DNA of 64,000 nt. It comes from Fremontodendron californicum (lineage: Eukaryota > Streptophyta > Magnoliopsida > Malvales > Malvaceae). The notes under the pieces were generated by a model that did no database searches, was not told where the DNA came from, and worked only from the letters and a program-made list of their open reading frames with translations. Positions 12,018 through 24,566 of the stretch are shown in pieces. Position 1 is the stretch's first letter. Each line of letters begins with the position of its first letter. The translations under genes were made by a program, and so were the position numbers. Where the stretch lies: positions 5,962,001 through 6,026,000 of the forward strand of contig JAULJL010000017.1 in NCBI GenBank assembly GCA_030761205.1. The letters are read 5' to 3'.

Positions 12018-15000
12018 ATGGCGGCCACTTCCTACCCAGGACCCGTTCAGGTGATTTTTGTTTTCTTTATTTTTATTTTCTCTGTAATGGGTTTTTCCTT
12101 CTTTTATCAATCAAAATGTTTTTGTTATTTTAAAATTTTAGGTTGGTTCATACTTCGTGGGACAATACTATCAGGTGCTACAACAGCAACCTGATCTAGT
12201 TCATCAGTTTTACTCAGATGACAGCACCATGATTCGGGTCGATGGAGATTCCTCCGAATCTGCTTCTGCAGTACTGGTAACTTTTATATTCTTATTTATG
12301 TATTTTCAAATGAATTTGCTTAAACATGAACATGTTCCCACTTATATCTGATAAATTACATTTTGTTTTCTATTATTTTTTATGTTCTTAGTTGTATGTG
12401 TTTTCAAGTGCATGCCTTTATAACAACTACCGCATAATTTTAACGCCATATCTTTCTAGAGAATATTGATATCTGATTTGGCCAAGGATAAGCCAAGTTG
12501 GGGAGAGATGGGATGAAATTTTGTTCTTTTAAAGACCTTTTTTTTAGCTACGGCAAGTTATCATTGTAAGAAATGGATTCTCTTGGTCATCTGTTTTTTG
12601 GATTTTAGTATTTTACATCCAAAAGCTTTTTGTTAATTGTTTGCAAATGATTGGGTTGTTGCAATTTCTCTTGCAAATTTGCGTTATGAATATTCTTCTG
12701 CTTTAATAATTATTAGAGTCTCTCTCTCTCTCTTCCATACTTGCTTATCTGGAATAAACTTATCTTTATCCTTTTATTTTACATCATACTTGGTTAATTT
12801 GTAATTTATTGGTTTTTTTTTCTAATTTTTTTTTTTTATCTCTCTGCAGCAAATTCATACCTTGGTCCTGTCACTAAATTTTACTGCAATCGAGATAAAG
12901 ACGATTAATTCTCTTGATTCTTGGAATGGAGGTGTTCTGGTGATGGTTTCTGGTTCTGTTAAAATCAAGGATTTCAATGGCAGAAGGAAATTTGTGCAAA
13001 CTTTTTTCCTTGCCCCTCAAGAGAAGGGTTACGTTGTTCTCAATGATATCTTACAGTTTATTGATGATGGAATGACTTACCAACTTCCAGCTTCCACATT
13101 ACAAGAAAACAAGCTTGATGCTCAATTAAATGTGTCAAGCCCTGTTGCAGAGCCACCAGGTTCCATGCGCAAGCTTTTTTCTAAATTTAATCTGAAATTT
13201 TTATTTCAAGCTATAGCATTTTGTGGACTCTTTATCCACATGCAAAATGTAGATGACTAGGATTGGAACCTTGGACTGTGTTCCCTCAACTTAAACAATA
13301 ATCTTTTCCTGGCTATCTACTATAATTGATAGTTTGGTGTCTTCTAAGTACTAACTACTTTAGTGGTTCTAACATAGATGGTAGAATCAATTAAATATCT
13401 TTATATTCAATGACAAATTTTATATCTTGTACAGAATTTGAAGGATAATTAGATCTTTGTGGCTTCTTGTGACCTTAAGTTGCCTGCTTATGGTTTTACT
13501 ACTTGAGGCACTGAAACCTTAGACACCTTATTGTATTTTCTCTTTTTTAGTTAGTAAATTTCCACATGTTAAGTCTTTACTTAAAAATAACACCTTTTTT
13601 TTTATCTCTGGGAAATAATTCTTCTTTCCACTGGTCTTTGTTATGTACTATCTTCTGAGACTAACATGTTGGATTTAGCAGTTTCTGACTACGATTTGGA
13701 CGAAGAGGTCAGGGAGTATGTTGACTCTGTTCATATAGAAGATGATCCGGTTGACAAATATAGTCTCCCTGAGCAACCACAGGAAGAAGATTTTGAAGCT
13801 GAAGTTGTGGTGGAGGAAGCTCCTGCTGAGGAATCTCTTGCTTCGCATCATATTGTGGTGAACACTGTGCAAGAACCCCCAGCTATGCCTTTGGAGGAAC
13901 CTGTTGGGGAGCCTCCAAGGAGAACATATGCCTCTATTGTAAGTACTCCTCTGTTGCTTTTTATGCAAGCATTCTGTTTGTATGTGAGCATGTATGTTTA
14001 TGACTCTCGCTTATTGAAGGTTTCTCACTCATTGCCTATTCTTTACTTGTTGAATCAGCTATCATTTTATCTAAACTAGTCCGTATTTGCTTTATCCTTA
14101 ATGTAACCAAAATATCCAGTGAATTGTACCCAAGCTTGTGGCATACAACATCCGGCCTTACGTTACTGAAACAAGTCCATGCATGTAAAGAATAGACTAT
14201 TCAAATATAAAAAATTAGTAACTTAAGTAAACAGAGCCATGCATGTGAGTGTGAGAAAGAAATTATAATACTTGCTATGAGTTATCAAATGGGAGCCGAG
14301 TCTAAGAACCTTTCTCCAAACAAACTTTGTTTCTATCTAATACCCACACCAAAGATTAATGGTGTTTAATTTGTTGAAATTGAAATATTTATTATTGGTT
14401 GACCTGACCAGCACTATTTGGTGTTACAAATGGTGTAGTTGCGTGTTCCGAAGGAGCAATCTGCTTCATCTGTTCAACTTCAACCATCTTATAATAAGAT
14501 TCCCCAGAGTACTTCAGATTGGGATCATATACCAGAGCCTACTAGTCAGCAGTCACATCCTGCTTGGTCAGATGTGCCTGAATCTGCAGCAGAGACAGCA
14601 GTGGAGGAAGGCTTTGTCTCTGAAGAAGGTTAGTCTAGCTGTATCTACTTTGGTATGTTTTGTTTATATTAGGACTTACAATGATATAGTTTCGATTCGT
14701 TATTGTACTTTGGCTTTTATCAATTGCCCTTCTCTAGCCTTTGCATTGATTACTGGGAAAGGAAATTTCTTAAACGGACCATCTGGGTATTTAATGTGAG
14801 CCACTGAGTATCAGGATTTCATTTCTACAGTTGAGGAGTCAAAGTTTTAGAGGCTGGATGTTTTATCATTCCATTTCAGAAATACCTTCCAGTATGCTTA
14901 GAGTTGAGAGAAGATTTACCGGTCGCAGTTCATATAAATAAATTAATAATTTGTTTTTAGATATAAATATTTAAATTACGTAAAAATGATTACATCTAAT

Positions 15001-17027
15001 ATAAAATAAAATGATGTAAAACATACCCGAACCCAGACCGAACCCGAACCCGAACCCGAGTGGGCCCGAACCCGAGTGGGCTCGAACCCGAATGAGCCCG
15101 AACCCGAATGGACCCGAACCCGAATGAGCCCGAACCCGGATGGACCCGAACCCGATTGAGCTCGAACCCAAACCCGAATGAACCCGACCCGAACCCGCCC
15201 GAACCCGCCCAATTGCCACCTCTCAACTCTAAGCATACTTGGGAGTTGCAATCTGATTATTAATCTTCATCCTTTCAGGTGAATATACTGGTGAATACAA
15301 ATCTGTCTATGTGAGAAACTTGCCCTCTACTGTTACTGCTACTGAAATTGAGCAGGAGTTCAAGAATTTCGGCAGAATCAAGCCTGATGGCGTGTTTATC
15401 CGGAACCGCAAGGTGAATTTTTTTTCTTCTCTTCTTGATTATCTTTGGTATATAACCTTGAAGAAACTAAATTGGTGTTAGATGCATGCAGGATGTTGTT
15501 GGTGTTTGCTATGCTTTTGTTGAGTTTGAAGACATTTTTGCTGTTCAAAATGCAATCAAGGTATGAATCTTCATTGTTGTTTGTGCTCTTTTTCTCAAGC
15601 GAATGCGTTGGATTGCAGCTAGTAGCTTAGTATTGAATCTAGTTTATTTAACTTTCAGTATTTCTTTTAGAATTTCAGAAGCTGAACACTTTCTCACTTT
15701 CCTTGCCAATAACTCCTTGTTGAATTATTTATGGTATGTTTGTAACTACTTGTTTGGTTTGTTGTGTTTGTCTGTAACGTTGAATTTACTATAAAAAAAG
15801 CTTTGTACTCTCTTTAACTTTTCACCATTGTGATTACGTTCTAGTTTCATCCTTCATAGTTGTTTATATTGTTGGATCAAATTTAAGCTGCATCCATATA
15901 CGTTTGTGATGCTTTTGTTCCGTTGCTCATGATGGGTGAGATGGAGATGACTAGCACAGCCATGAAAGAGCTTCTTGAGTAAATACAGGAAAAAAGAAGG
16001 GGATTTTGAGAGAGGAGGGTGAAGGAAACAAACCTGCTGTCCATTGTTTTTCTTTTAAACCAAAATTGACTTTATAGCACCATCAACTGTCAAAGCTTAA
16101 TAGTGTTTCATTGTATGAAGGATTCTTAACATACATAAATACACAATAGCTGCTCCAGGTGGAGCCTTGAAGAATGACATATATTTACTGCCATCCTGAA
16201 GCTTTTATAGTTTTTCTTTTGGCTTCTGTACATATTTTTGACATTAATACTGACCCAAGTTTTGTTCCTTCTGCAGGCATCTCCTGTACAATTGGCAGGA
16301 AGGCAAGTCTACATAGAGGAGCGCAGACCAAATAGCAGCAGTACGCGAGGAGGAAGTATGTGCCTTAAAACACACCTCTTTTTATGCATGCCAGAATTTC
16401 TTTCTATATTTTTCAGTAAAATGCTTTCACAATTCCTGCTTTTGGTTATCTTCAGAACATCCACAACATCTACGAAAACATTCCTTACACTTATACAAAA
16501 AAAGGCACTCTTTACAAACCTTTTTCTGAGTCGCTAATTCTTGTGCTTCAGTTTACATGTTGCTTCACTAAAGTTTTGCATTTGTAAGATAATTCTCTAG
16601 GTGGATCTCCAAGCATAGTTGGCTGGTAAACAGCTTCCAATATAGACTCATAACAATGACAGTCACTATTTTTGGCAACTTTATATAAAAAATTGACAAT
16701 CTTGAACATCAAGTATTTAACTGAACTTCTTTATGTGTATGATAGAGCACTTGATTTGCATTGATATGGTACAATTAATTTAAAATGGCATGTGGCATGG
16801 TAGTCAACTTTCCCATTATTGAAATGAATTTGCTTGGAGTTTTGGTTTGTTGACATGATTTCTGGCATTCAAATTGATCAGGAAGGGGAAGAGGAAGGGG
16901 TAGTTATCCAGCTGAGGCCTCAAGAGGTGGCTTTGGTTCTCGTAGTTTTGGTAGGGGAAACAACCAAGAGTCTGGTGACTACAACAGATCAAGAGGCAAT
17001 GGTTTCTATCAGCGAGGTTCTAGATAA
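12018..17027 (+). CDS. G3BP-like protein with NTF2 and RRM domains
   Basis: Exons are 12018-12050, 12142-12276, 12850-13159, 13682-13938, 14439-14628, 15279-15412, 15492-15560, 16277-16355 and 16882-17027. They total 1353 nt and encode 450 aa, all in frame. Residues 11-128 form an NTF2-like fold (V-G-S-Y-F-V-G-Q-Y-Y at the start, then F-V-Q-T-F-F-L-A-P-Q). Next comes an acidic, Pro/Glu-rich linker. An RRM spans about 315-388, with RNP2 V-Y-V-R-N-L and RNP1 V-C-Y-A-F-V-E-F. The tail is an RGG-type basic Gly/Arg segment ending RGSR. This order matches Ras-GAP SH3-binding (G3BP) proteins, cytoplasmic RNA-binding factors of stress granules. The RRM is split by a phase-0 intron at 15413. Intron 5 carries the CCCGAA minisatellite. 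The gene looks intact. Confidence 0.92.
14891..15239. repeat. CCCGAA minisatellite framed by a perfect 20-bp inverted repeat
   Basis: AGTATGCTTAGAGTTGAGAG at 14891-14910 is repeated as its exact reverse complement at 15220-15239. Between them, about 15028-15210 is a run of CCCGAA units with variants joined by TGGG or TGAG. Long open frames on the minus strand here (Gly/Phe/Ser/Arg repeats) are products of the minisatellite, not genes. It lies wholly inside intron 5 of the G3BP-like gene. It could be a small inverted-repeat insertion or a replication product; no target duplication was found. Confidence 0.75.
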
Positions 17028-18008
17028 AAGACAGCATCTTGGGAAACTACTGAATGAACTTTTCAACTTCTTGCATTGCACACATGGGGTTTTTTCTTGA
17101 ATCTTGGGGGGTGATTGAGGGTTGGCAGTTCTAATCGAACATTTCCCATCAGTGACTTCAGATCAGAAAATATGCTTGCTACTTTTTCGAGTGTTTTATT
17201 CCACATAAAAGGAGTGTTTGTTGGGGAACTTTTTTTTGTTTGTTTTTAATTTAGTTTCCTTTGATAGGTATATGTTTCTTCCCTTGAATGCCTTATTATT
17301 ATGCAGTTCAAGTGGAGAACTTTTTTTATGATTTTGAGCTGTTTTATGACTAACTAGATTTGGCACATCCCTATGCTATGTGGGTAAAAGAAAATAAAAA
17401 TTATGTTTTCCAAAAAAAAAAGTTATGAATGAGTGGGTAGTTTTCTTTAAAATGCATATGAATAAAAAACATTATTTTATTATAAAATTTAGAAAGACAA
17501 AATACTCTTTATTTTATTTTATTATTGTAATTTTGATTTAATTTTAAGTAATCTTTTTAATTGAATTGATATTAGTTAACTCGTGACATCAGATTCAATC
17601 AGGAGCATTATTAAAGGCAAACTGTTACAGTTTTGAATTTGGAATGGGACAAAGTATATTGGGGTTTGAATTTCACAGTGACTCTTTGGGGATTATGGAA
17701 GAGTATGAACCAACTAGTCTTCTGTAGTGTTTGGTGCGTGGCAAGTAAGTTTGCAAATGAAGTCATGCAGGCTACAAAGATTTCTATTAGTGGATGAGTA
17801 AAGGGTTAACTTTGGCTAGATCTTTTAATATTCACTTTTTCATTATTGAACTTGATGCTGCAATGGTAGTAAATTTTATTAAAAAAGGGGTTGATCGAGG
17901 AGATTCATCCTTGCTCTACTGTAGTGAAGGATTGCATCTTGAATTCAACCCTTTTGCACGTAGATCTTAAAATATATACAGAATCCCTAGCAATCAATTA
18001 AATTCATC

Positions 18009-18039
<31 letters not shown>

Positions 18040-18245
18040 AACTGTGACAGCAAACCCATCAAAGGAGATAAGCTTCATGTACGTTTCTTATGACGTACTG
18101 GTGTACAAGCTTTTGTTTGCACTATTAAGCAGATTCCATCAAGGTGGAAAAAAAGGTACTTTCATTTATCTAATACATGTACAATTTTACTTGAATGTTC
18201 CTTTATTCTGCACTGCAGCAATGTCTCTCCGAGGAGCTAGTTTGT
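17028..18245. other. Spacer between convergent genes with a (TA)n tract
   Basis: This separates the 3' end of the G3BP-like gene (+) from the 3' end of the TPR gene (-), so both 3' UTRs lie here. A (TA)n microsatellite occupies about 18010-18034. No other gene or element was recognised. Confidence 0.5.
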
Positions 18246-18641
18246 TTATGCGTTTGCCAAGGTTTCTTCATGAAATTGTGGGGGCATGGATTCAATGTCG
18301 CTGGGGAAAGCACATTCATCTGCATCATCTTCCTCTGTTTCCCAGAGGAAACTAGCATAAGCTGCATGAAAATGGCTGGCCAAAGGGGAAAAAAAAAAAT
18401 AACACAGCAAGTCAGGTAAAATCAGGTTTAAGCATACAGTATGCAAAGAAACTGGAATGGAATCATATGAGGAAAAGGGTGTTAAGAGAGAAACACATGA
18501 CATCTTAGTTGTTCCGACTCTTATTTTTTTCTTGAAATATCTGTGTTCGATACCCATTTTCGATGCATATCCGTACATGAATATAAGAATATAATCCCAA
18601 AGACAAAAAAAAAACTTAAAATAAATCAAACATATCTCTGT

Positions 18642-18676
<35 letters not shown>

Positions 18677-19946
18677 ATGTTGGACACTCATACTCAAGTC
18701 CGAGTAACATAGCATGACAATACTCAAGTCCGAGTAACATAGCATGACATACCTATCTTGAGGAGACTCTTGAACTGCTCGTTCAAAGTAGCTGGAAGCT
18801 CTTTTCGGATCATGATGTAGCTCCCACACTAACTTAGCAAATTGTGACAGTTTCACCGTCTTTTGGATCTGCTAGGATGGCTCTAGAGTAATACTCTTCT
18901 GCTCCTTGAAGGTCCCTTTTTGACTGTCAAAACAACGTGATTATGCTCTCAGTAATTACCATCTCAAAAACATGAAAACAAAGCAAAAAAGCACTCACCT
19001 GATACAAAAATCGAGCATAGTTCCCCAAAAACAAAGGGTTGCCAGGATTTTCCTCCACCATCCTCTTGTAATACTTCTCAACTTCATGGTTGTCACCACC
19101 ATCTCCGCTAGAGCCTGCTGGATTAAATTCACCACCCCTACCGCTGCCGCCGCTGCCGCCACTAACACCACCACCTCTGCTACCATCATCAGCTCCAAGC
19201 CCTTTGGCAAGAAGCATTTCTTGTCCGACAAACCCTCCTCCGTTTTCAAAACCAAAATTCCAAATTTTATCAGCAACTTTGACTTTCACCTCCTCATTCA
19301 ACAACATATTCTCCATGCTGATTGTGTTGAATTCATGGCTACCATCCACAGCCTTTACCCTCTCTTCACTACTCTCCAGTAGTTCTTCTTCTTCTTCTTC
19401 TTCTAAATCACTCTCGTCTTCTTCTTCTTCTTCTTCTTCCTTACACCTCGCCCTCGAATTATAAAAGGAAAAGGAAGGGATGGTTTGCAACATTAAGCAC
19501 TTGTGTCTTGCAGAAAGCTTCTTGGGTTGGTTCTGACTGTAGAATTCTTCATTGACATCGCAAGCAGCAGCATGGACGAGTCCTTCCAAGTTTCCTTCAG
19601 ACTGAGCCCGGCGAAAGCCTTTACGGTCAAAATCAGAGAATAATTGATCAACAACAGAGGGAGACATAGGAGAGGAGCCGCAAGAAACTGTAGTAGAGAA
19701 GTGGAGAGAGCCTGGAGAGGGATGAAATGAGAGTACTCTGTTGTTGTGAAAGGAGGTTGATGTATAATGCCTGGAAGGGGTGCTGCTTTCATAGTGGTAA
19801 TTGTTGTTGTTAGGACTCTCTGCTATGGAAGAGAGGAGTGATCCAAGAACTGGAGTTGAAGAACTTCTTAGCAGCAATTTTTTTTTTCTTTTTCTTTTCT
19901 GTTGATGGTTCTTTTTGTGGTGGTTGTTGCTGGTTTCGGATGGCAA
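18246..19946 (-). CDS. TPR-like protein gene with a frameshift in exon 2
   Basis: Minus-strand exons are 19946-18999, 18923-18753 and 18375-18246. Exon 1 (316 aa) has a basic Lys/Arg-rich start, a Glu-rich stretch at about residues 168-196, a Gly-rich stretch, and the first TPR helices (Y-Y-K-R-M-V-E-E-N-P-G-N-P-L-F-L-G-N-Y-A). Exon 2 continues S-K-R-D-L-Q-G-A-E-E-Y-Y-S-R-A-I, but after D-G-E the frame reaches a stop. Shifting frame restores S-Q-F-A-K-L-V-W-E-L-H-H-D. Exon 3 gives A-A-Y-A-S-F-L-W-E-T-E-E-D-D and a normal stop. The exon length (171 nt, not 170 or 173) agrees with a small indel, best read as 2 bases lost near 18850. The family is the plant TPR-like superfamily; molecular role unknown. 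It is either a recent pseudogene or an assembly error. All splice sites look usable. Confidence 0.78.
18504..18742. mobile_element. hAT-like MITE beside the exon 2 donor of the TPR gene
   Basis: The element starts CTTAGTTGTTCCGACTC and ends GAGTCCGAGTAACATAG, which are imperfect inverted termini. An 8-bp duplication CATGACAT flanks it at 18496-18503 and 18743-18750. It is expanded relative to its relatives (about 169 bp) by a (TA)n tract at about 18641-18673 and a 30-bp tandem duplication of its right end. An 8-bp duplication is the hallmark of hAT transposition. Related copies lie at 26432/54246, 54739 and 62274. Confidence 0.8.
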
Positions 19947-20951
19947 ATTATGTGAACAAATTAAAGAGGTAGTCGATAAGAAACTGAAATATCTTCTCTA
20001 ACAACAAGCCAAAATGAATTGACTACTAACATTTTTAGTCATGGGATTGACGTTTTTTCTTAGATAATCTAATGATAGGATTTGGTAACTTTTTGCATTA
20101 GCCCCCAATCCCTCAAATTATTGAGGATAAACAAATCCTAATAAGCAAGAGTCTTATTTGGACATATGGTTTTGTTGTTTCTTAATTTCAATTTTTTTTT
20201 TTAAAAAGAATTATTTTTTATATTATAATCATATCTTATACAAAATTATTAAATTTAGCAAAGAACCTTTTTCCAAGCTCTCTTCAATGAATTCATCAAT
20301 GTATGAAAGCCAAATTTTGAGTTAGAGTTTGGATTTTTACACAACTCATATATGTCTAGACTCATAAGTTTAACATGAATCAGTTAAAACTTATTCAATT
20401 TTTTATATTATCAAAGAGAAATAATTAATATAAATTAATTATCATAGGATTATAAAGCAATCAAATCAACCTGTTCAAAAAGTTGACGGTGAGTTATGGA
20501 GTTGCTGAGGCCAAAAAGAACTTGAAAGTAATGACGCGGTAATGTCTTAAAACATGTTTTAATCTCAACCGTTAAAAATAATGCACTTGTCATAAAGCAT
20601 AAACTTGAGTTTCAATGGATGGGAGCCGGATCCGGAGGGTCTAGAGAGGTTAGAAAGAAGCGTGAAGCGTTTAAAGAGACATAATACAAGATTTTCTGTT
20701 TGAATTAAACAAGGACACCGACACATGTTCAAATTTTTATTTATTTATTTTTCATAATATAAAAATAAATTTGATTTGCATTGCATATAATAAAGAAGGG
20801 AACCCACGAAATTTGACATTGTTCTCTCTTTCCAAAGAATTCCGGAATATCAAATAATGCCAACGAGTTTGGAGATGATCATCATCATCAGCAGCATAGT
20901 ATCATCAAAATTTCCAGTTTGATGCAGAGTTTTTTTGTGATCAAAAGAGAA
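19947..20951. other. Divergent intergenic region between the TPR and VPS62 genes
   Basis: This is the shared upstream region of the minus-strand TPR gene and the plus-strand VPS62 gene, about 1 kb and AT-rich. CATCATCATC repeats occur near 20878-20890 in the VPS62 leader. I found no gene, RNA or transposon in it, and no confident core promoter element. Confidence 0.4.
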
Positions 20952-23900
20952 ATGTTTGGGTGCAAATGTTTCTACAGCAAAAATATGGACCAATTGGCGC
21001 CTTCAGAGCCTGAATCCTTCTCGCTTCCAGCCCCGCTTCCCCAATGGCCTCAAGGTACTCCAATTTTGATTAAATTTTTTTTTTTTTAAATTGCATTTTG
21101 AATTCTGGGTTTTCTTTGTTTCATGTATTTTGTTAATGGGTTTGCTTCTTTTTTGGATTTCTGGGCTCAAGTTTGTCTTTTTGGTTGTCTGCATTTTCTT
21201 TAAAAAAAAATTTCCTTTTTTTTGTTCTGATTGATGGGTGATTCATGCGCTGATGTTTTACTTATTATCAGAATGACGATTTTTTTTTTAAGAAAAAAAC
21301 CTTGACCTGCAACAGGGCCATTATACTTATTTTGGAAAAGTTGCCAATTTATGTGAGTAATGGCATTATTGATCAGTTGGGAGCTGCAAAAGGTGGGATA
21401 GTCTCTTCCCTTATAGAATGAATTTGCAAAACTCAGCATGTATTCAGAATTTGGGTATAGTGTGGCTCTCAGTTATAAGTTTTTTGTTTTTCCTGTGATA
21501 CTTGAATGATTTGATTCTTTTAAAAGAAAACAGGAGAAAGTTTGTTATAGCAAGTAAAAGGAGCAGGAAAAATACAAGCAGAAACTAGAAAAATACAAGC
21601 CAAGAACAAGATTGAAATGCCTAAACAAATGAGATAGTGAGAAACTTCTCAAAGACCCAAAAAAAAAAAGTTAGGACATCTTCATTTTTGGGATCTAGCT
21701 CTACCAAAGGAGTCTGTTTATAGGCTAATTTGCTACATTTGAAAGGCAATTGAGTTTTGCTCTAATGGTATCAGTGGAGTGAAAGACAGTTCAATCTAAA
21801 TGAGGAGTCTTGCCGTACAGGCATATGTTGTTATGCTTCTCCAGTTCTCCTTTCAAATGATACAAGTTTCGAGACCAAGAAATCTTGAGAACCACAGCTT
21901 TGAAAGAATTTTAGTCATGTAGAACTCTGCATCCCAACCCCGTACATCTTTGTATCTGAGAGGCTTAAATAGTCCTAAACCAGTAAACAGTACCTCTTTT
22001 GAGCAAGGGTAGGAAAAGCATAAATGATTCCTAGTCTCTTTAGGATTGCTGCAGAAAAAGTAAGCAGTGCTAGTGACCCAGATATAAAACCTTTGTAGTG
22101 CAGGAAGTCAATCTAATATGGTTATACAGTTGTCCAAGAAGTAATAAAATGCTTTATTATTTGGTGCTGGAAACAAATCTGTTTATGCCAATTATTCTTT
22201 GTAGCTTATGCTGACAGGACCACCAGTAGTGTACTCTGATTATTCTTTCATAATGTGATTGAACAATATCAAATCTAATTTCCTAGAGGAAAACCTGTTC
22301 AGTTTGTTGTTTTGTTTACTTTTCCTTGTCTTTATCTGTTGCTTCTAATTTCATTTTTGTTTATTTCTATTTTAGTAGGCTAAGCTTGAATGAATTGTGT
22401 CTGTTTACGAAATATCTTGACTTTTGCAATCCTGATTCATGGTCTTCTTCTTCTTTTTCTTTTTTAAGATTATTTTTCATTGTGCAATTCTTACTCCAGT
22501 GGCTTCTCTTTTTTCTATTACTTTCAAAGTAAACAAACATGATAAATTAAATTGTTTTTCCATGCACTCCAACACTTGGCTCAGTGGTTGGTAAATGATC
22601 CCTTACTCAGAGCATGGTTTGAATCCCTGCTTCCCCCCAAATAAAAGAAAAAGCTTTTCCACAATTATTTTTGAACTTTCCTCTTATGTTTGTAGCATTT
22701 CATTGTTTCATCATTCTTGACTTGACTCTCTTTCTTTTCGCATGTTACCTACATATATTTGTCGGTTCTATTATTGAATTTCAGTGTTGATATGATGTTT
22801 AAATGCCGCATAATCCTGAGTAGAGGCTGATAAAATGAAATGTGAGAAGACTTTTGCTTTTCAAGTCAAAAGTTCACTTGGGCTGATGTGGTTCAGTCTT
22901 TTGTTATCCTTTTGAATTTGACTTATAATGTAAATGTCTTAATTGCCTGCCTCCATTTTCAGCTCAAGGGTTTGCTTCTGGAAAAATAAATCTTGGAGAA
23001 CTTGAAGTCGTTAAAATCTCCAGATTTAAATTTATCTGGAGCAGCAACTCAGAGGACAAGAAAAAAGGTATCACGTTTTATAAACAAGTAGGAATACCTG
23101 ATGGATTTTATAGACTTGGGCACTATTGTCAATCTAATGACCAGCCTTTAAGAGGTTTTGTTCTTGTTGCTCGAGAAATTCCTTCTGAATCAGAAGCTTC
23201 TCATTTCTCTACCTGTGTTGCGTCACCAGCCCTTAGGGAGCCTCTTGATTATATTTTAGTTTGGAGTTCAAATGATGGGAGTGAGGAAAGTCTTGAAGGG
23301 TGTGGTTTCTTCTGGTTGCCTCAGCCTCCTGAGGGTTATAAGTCCATGGGTTATTTTGTCACTAACTCTCCTAAAAAACCCAAAATAGATAAAGTGAGAT
23401 GTCTTCGAGCTGACCTGACAGAGAGATGTGAAAATTATCAAGTTCTTCTTAATGCCAGTACTAGATTTTCAGAAGTTCCATTTCAAGTTTGGAGCACAAG
23501 ACCTTCTCATCGAGGGATGCTGGGGAGGGGTGTTTCTGTGGGGACTTTTTCTTGCATTAGCTATTGGACGCCTGGACAAGAACTGCCTATTGCATGCTTG
23601 AAGAATTTAGATCCTAAACTACATGCAATGCCAAACTGTGATCAGATTAATGCACTAATAAACCACTATGGACCTACTGTTTTCTTTCATCCTGACGAGA
23701 TCTATTTGCCTTCTTCGGTTTCATGGTTTTTCAAGAACGGAGCACTTCTGTTCAAAAAGGGGGACTTGGTAGGTGAGCCGGTTGATGTTGATGGCTCAAA
23801 TCTACCAAGTGGCGGAAGAAATGATGGGGAATTTTGGATAGACTTGCCAACTACTGATCGGGAAAATAGTGTCAAACTAGGAAATGTGGGAAGTGCTGAA

Positions 23901-24566
23901 CTTTATGTACATGTGAAGCCAGCACTTGGTGGGACTTTCACTGATATTGCTATGTGGATTTTCTGCCCCTTCAATGGGCCTGCAACTCTCAAAATTGGTG
24001 TTATGAATATTGCACTTAGCAAGATTGGACAGCACGTGGGTGATTGGGAGCATTTTACTCTCCGTATATGCAACTTTACTGGCGAGCTCTGGAACATATA
24101 CTTCTCTCAGCACAGTGGAGGTGTATGGGTGAATGCTTATGATTTGGAGTACATACAAGGGAATAAAGCTATTGTTTACTCATCGAAAAGCGGACATGCT
24201 AGCTTTCCTCACCCTGGGACTTACATACAGGGTTCTGCGAAGCTAGGAATCGGGATTAGAAACGATGCTGCTGCTAGTAGTAATTTCTATGTAGATTCTA
24301 GTACTCATTACAAACTTGTTGCAGCTGAGTATCTCAGAGATGGGGTTGTTGCTGAGCCTGGTTGGTTACAGTTTATGAGAGAATGGGGTCCAACCATTGT
24401 CTATGATTCTAGAACCGAGTTGGATAAAATTATTAATATTTTGCCTTTAATGCTTCGATATTCAGTGCAGAACATTTTTGATAAGCTTCCGGTCGAGCTG
24501 TATGGAGAGGAAGGCCCTACTGGACCTAAGGAGAAGAACAATTGGGTAGGCGATGAAAGAGGCTAG
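20952..24566 (+). CDS. VPS62-like protein (DUF946 family)
   Basis: Exon 1 is 20952-21054 and exon 2 is 22963-24566, joined in phase by a 1.9-kb intron. The total is 1707 nt and 568 aa. The start ATG begins M-F-G-C-K-C-F-Y, which is usual for the family; an alternative in-frame Met follows at residue 12. The body matches the plant VPS62/DUF946 family (Pfam Vps62) across nearly its whole length: F-K-F-I-W-S-S near the start, F-F-W-L-P-Q-P-P-E-G-Y-K-S-M-G-Y, G-P-T-V-F-F-H-P-D-E-I-Y-L-P-S-S-V-S-W-F-F, V-G-D-W-E-H-F-T-L-R, and S-G-H-A-S-F-P-H-P-G near the C-terminus. The yeast namesake is linked to vacuolar sorting; the plant role is not established. Length and motifs are normal and no lesion was seen. 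Confidence 0.9.
21950..22215 (-). mobile_element. L1-type LINE remnant (reverse-transcriptase zinc-binding region)
   Basis: The reverse complement of 21961-22080 reads F-F-C-S-N-P-K-E-T-R-N-H-L-C-F-S-Y-P-C-S-K-E-V. This matches the zf-RVT pattern of plant L1 LINEs (C-x2-C, then E-T/S-x2-H-L-x2-x-C), with the first Cys replaced by Tyr. A degenerate stretch resembling the preceding Trp-rich part lies at 22081-22215, with stops and frame changes. It is antisense within the single intron of the VPS62 gene and clearly dead. Confidence 0.5.

Noticed and set aside
14971..15251. Three overlapping minus-strand frames with Gly/Phe/Arg/Ser repeats
   Set aside because: They are translations of the CCCGAA minisatellite in an intron.
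18972..19464. Plus-strand open frames rich in Ser, Pro and Thr
   Set aside because: They are antisense to exon 1 of the TPR gene; GAA/GAG-rich coding gives Ser runs on the other strand.
22565..22640. tRNA-like A box (TGGCTCAGTGG) and B box (GGTTTGAATCC)
   Set aside because: The spacing and flanks do not fold as a tRNA. It may be a decayed SINE, but I could not define ends.
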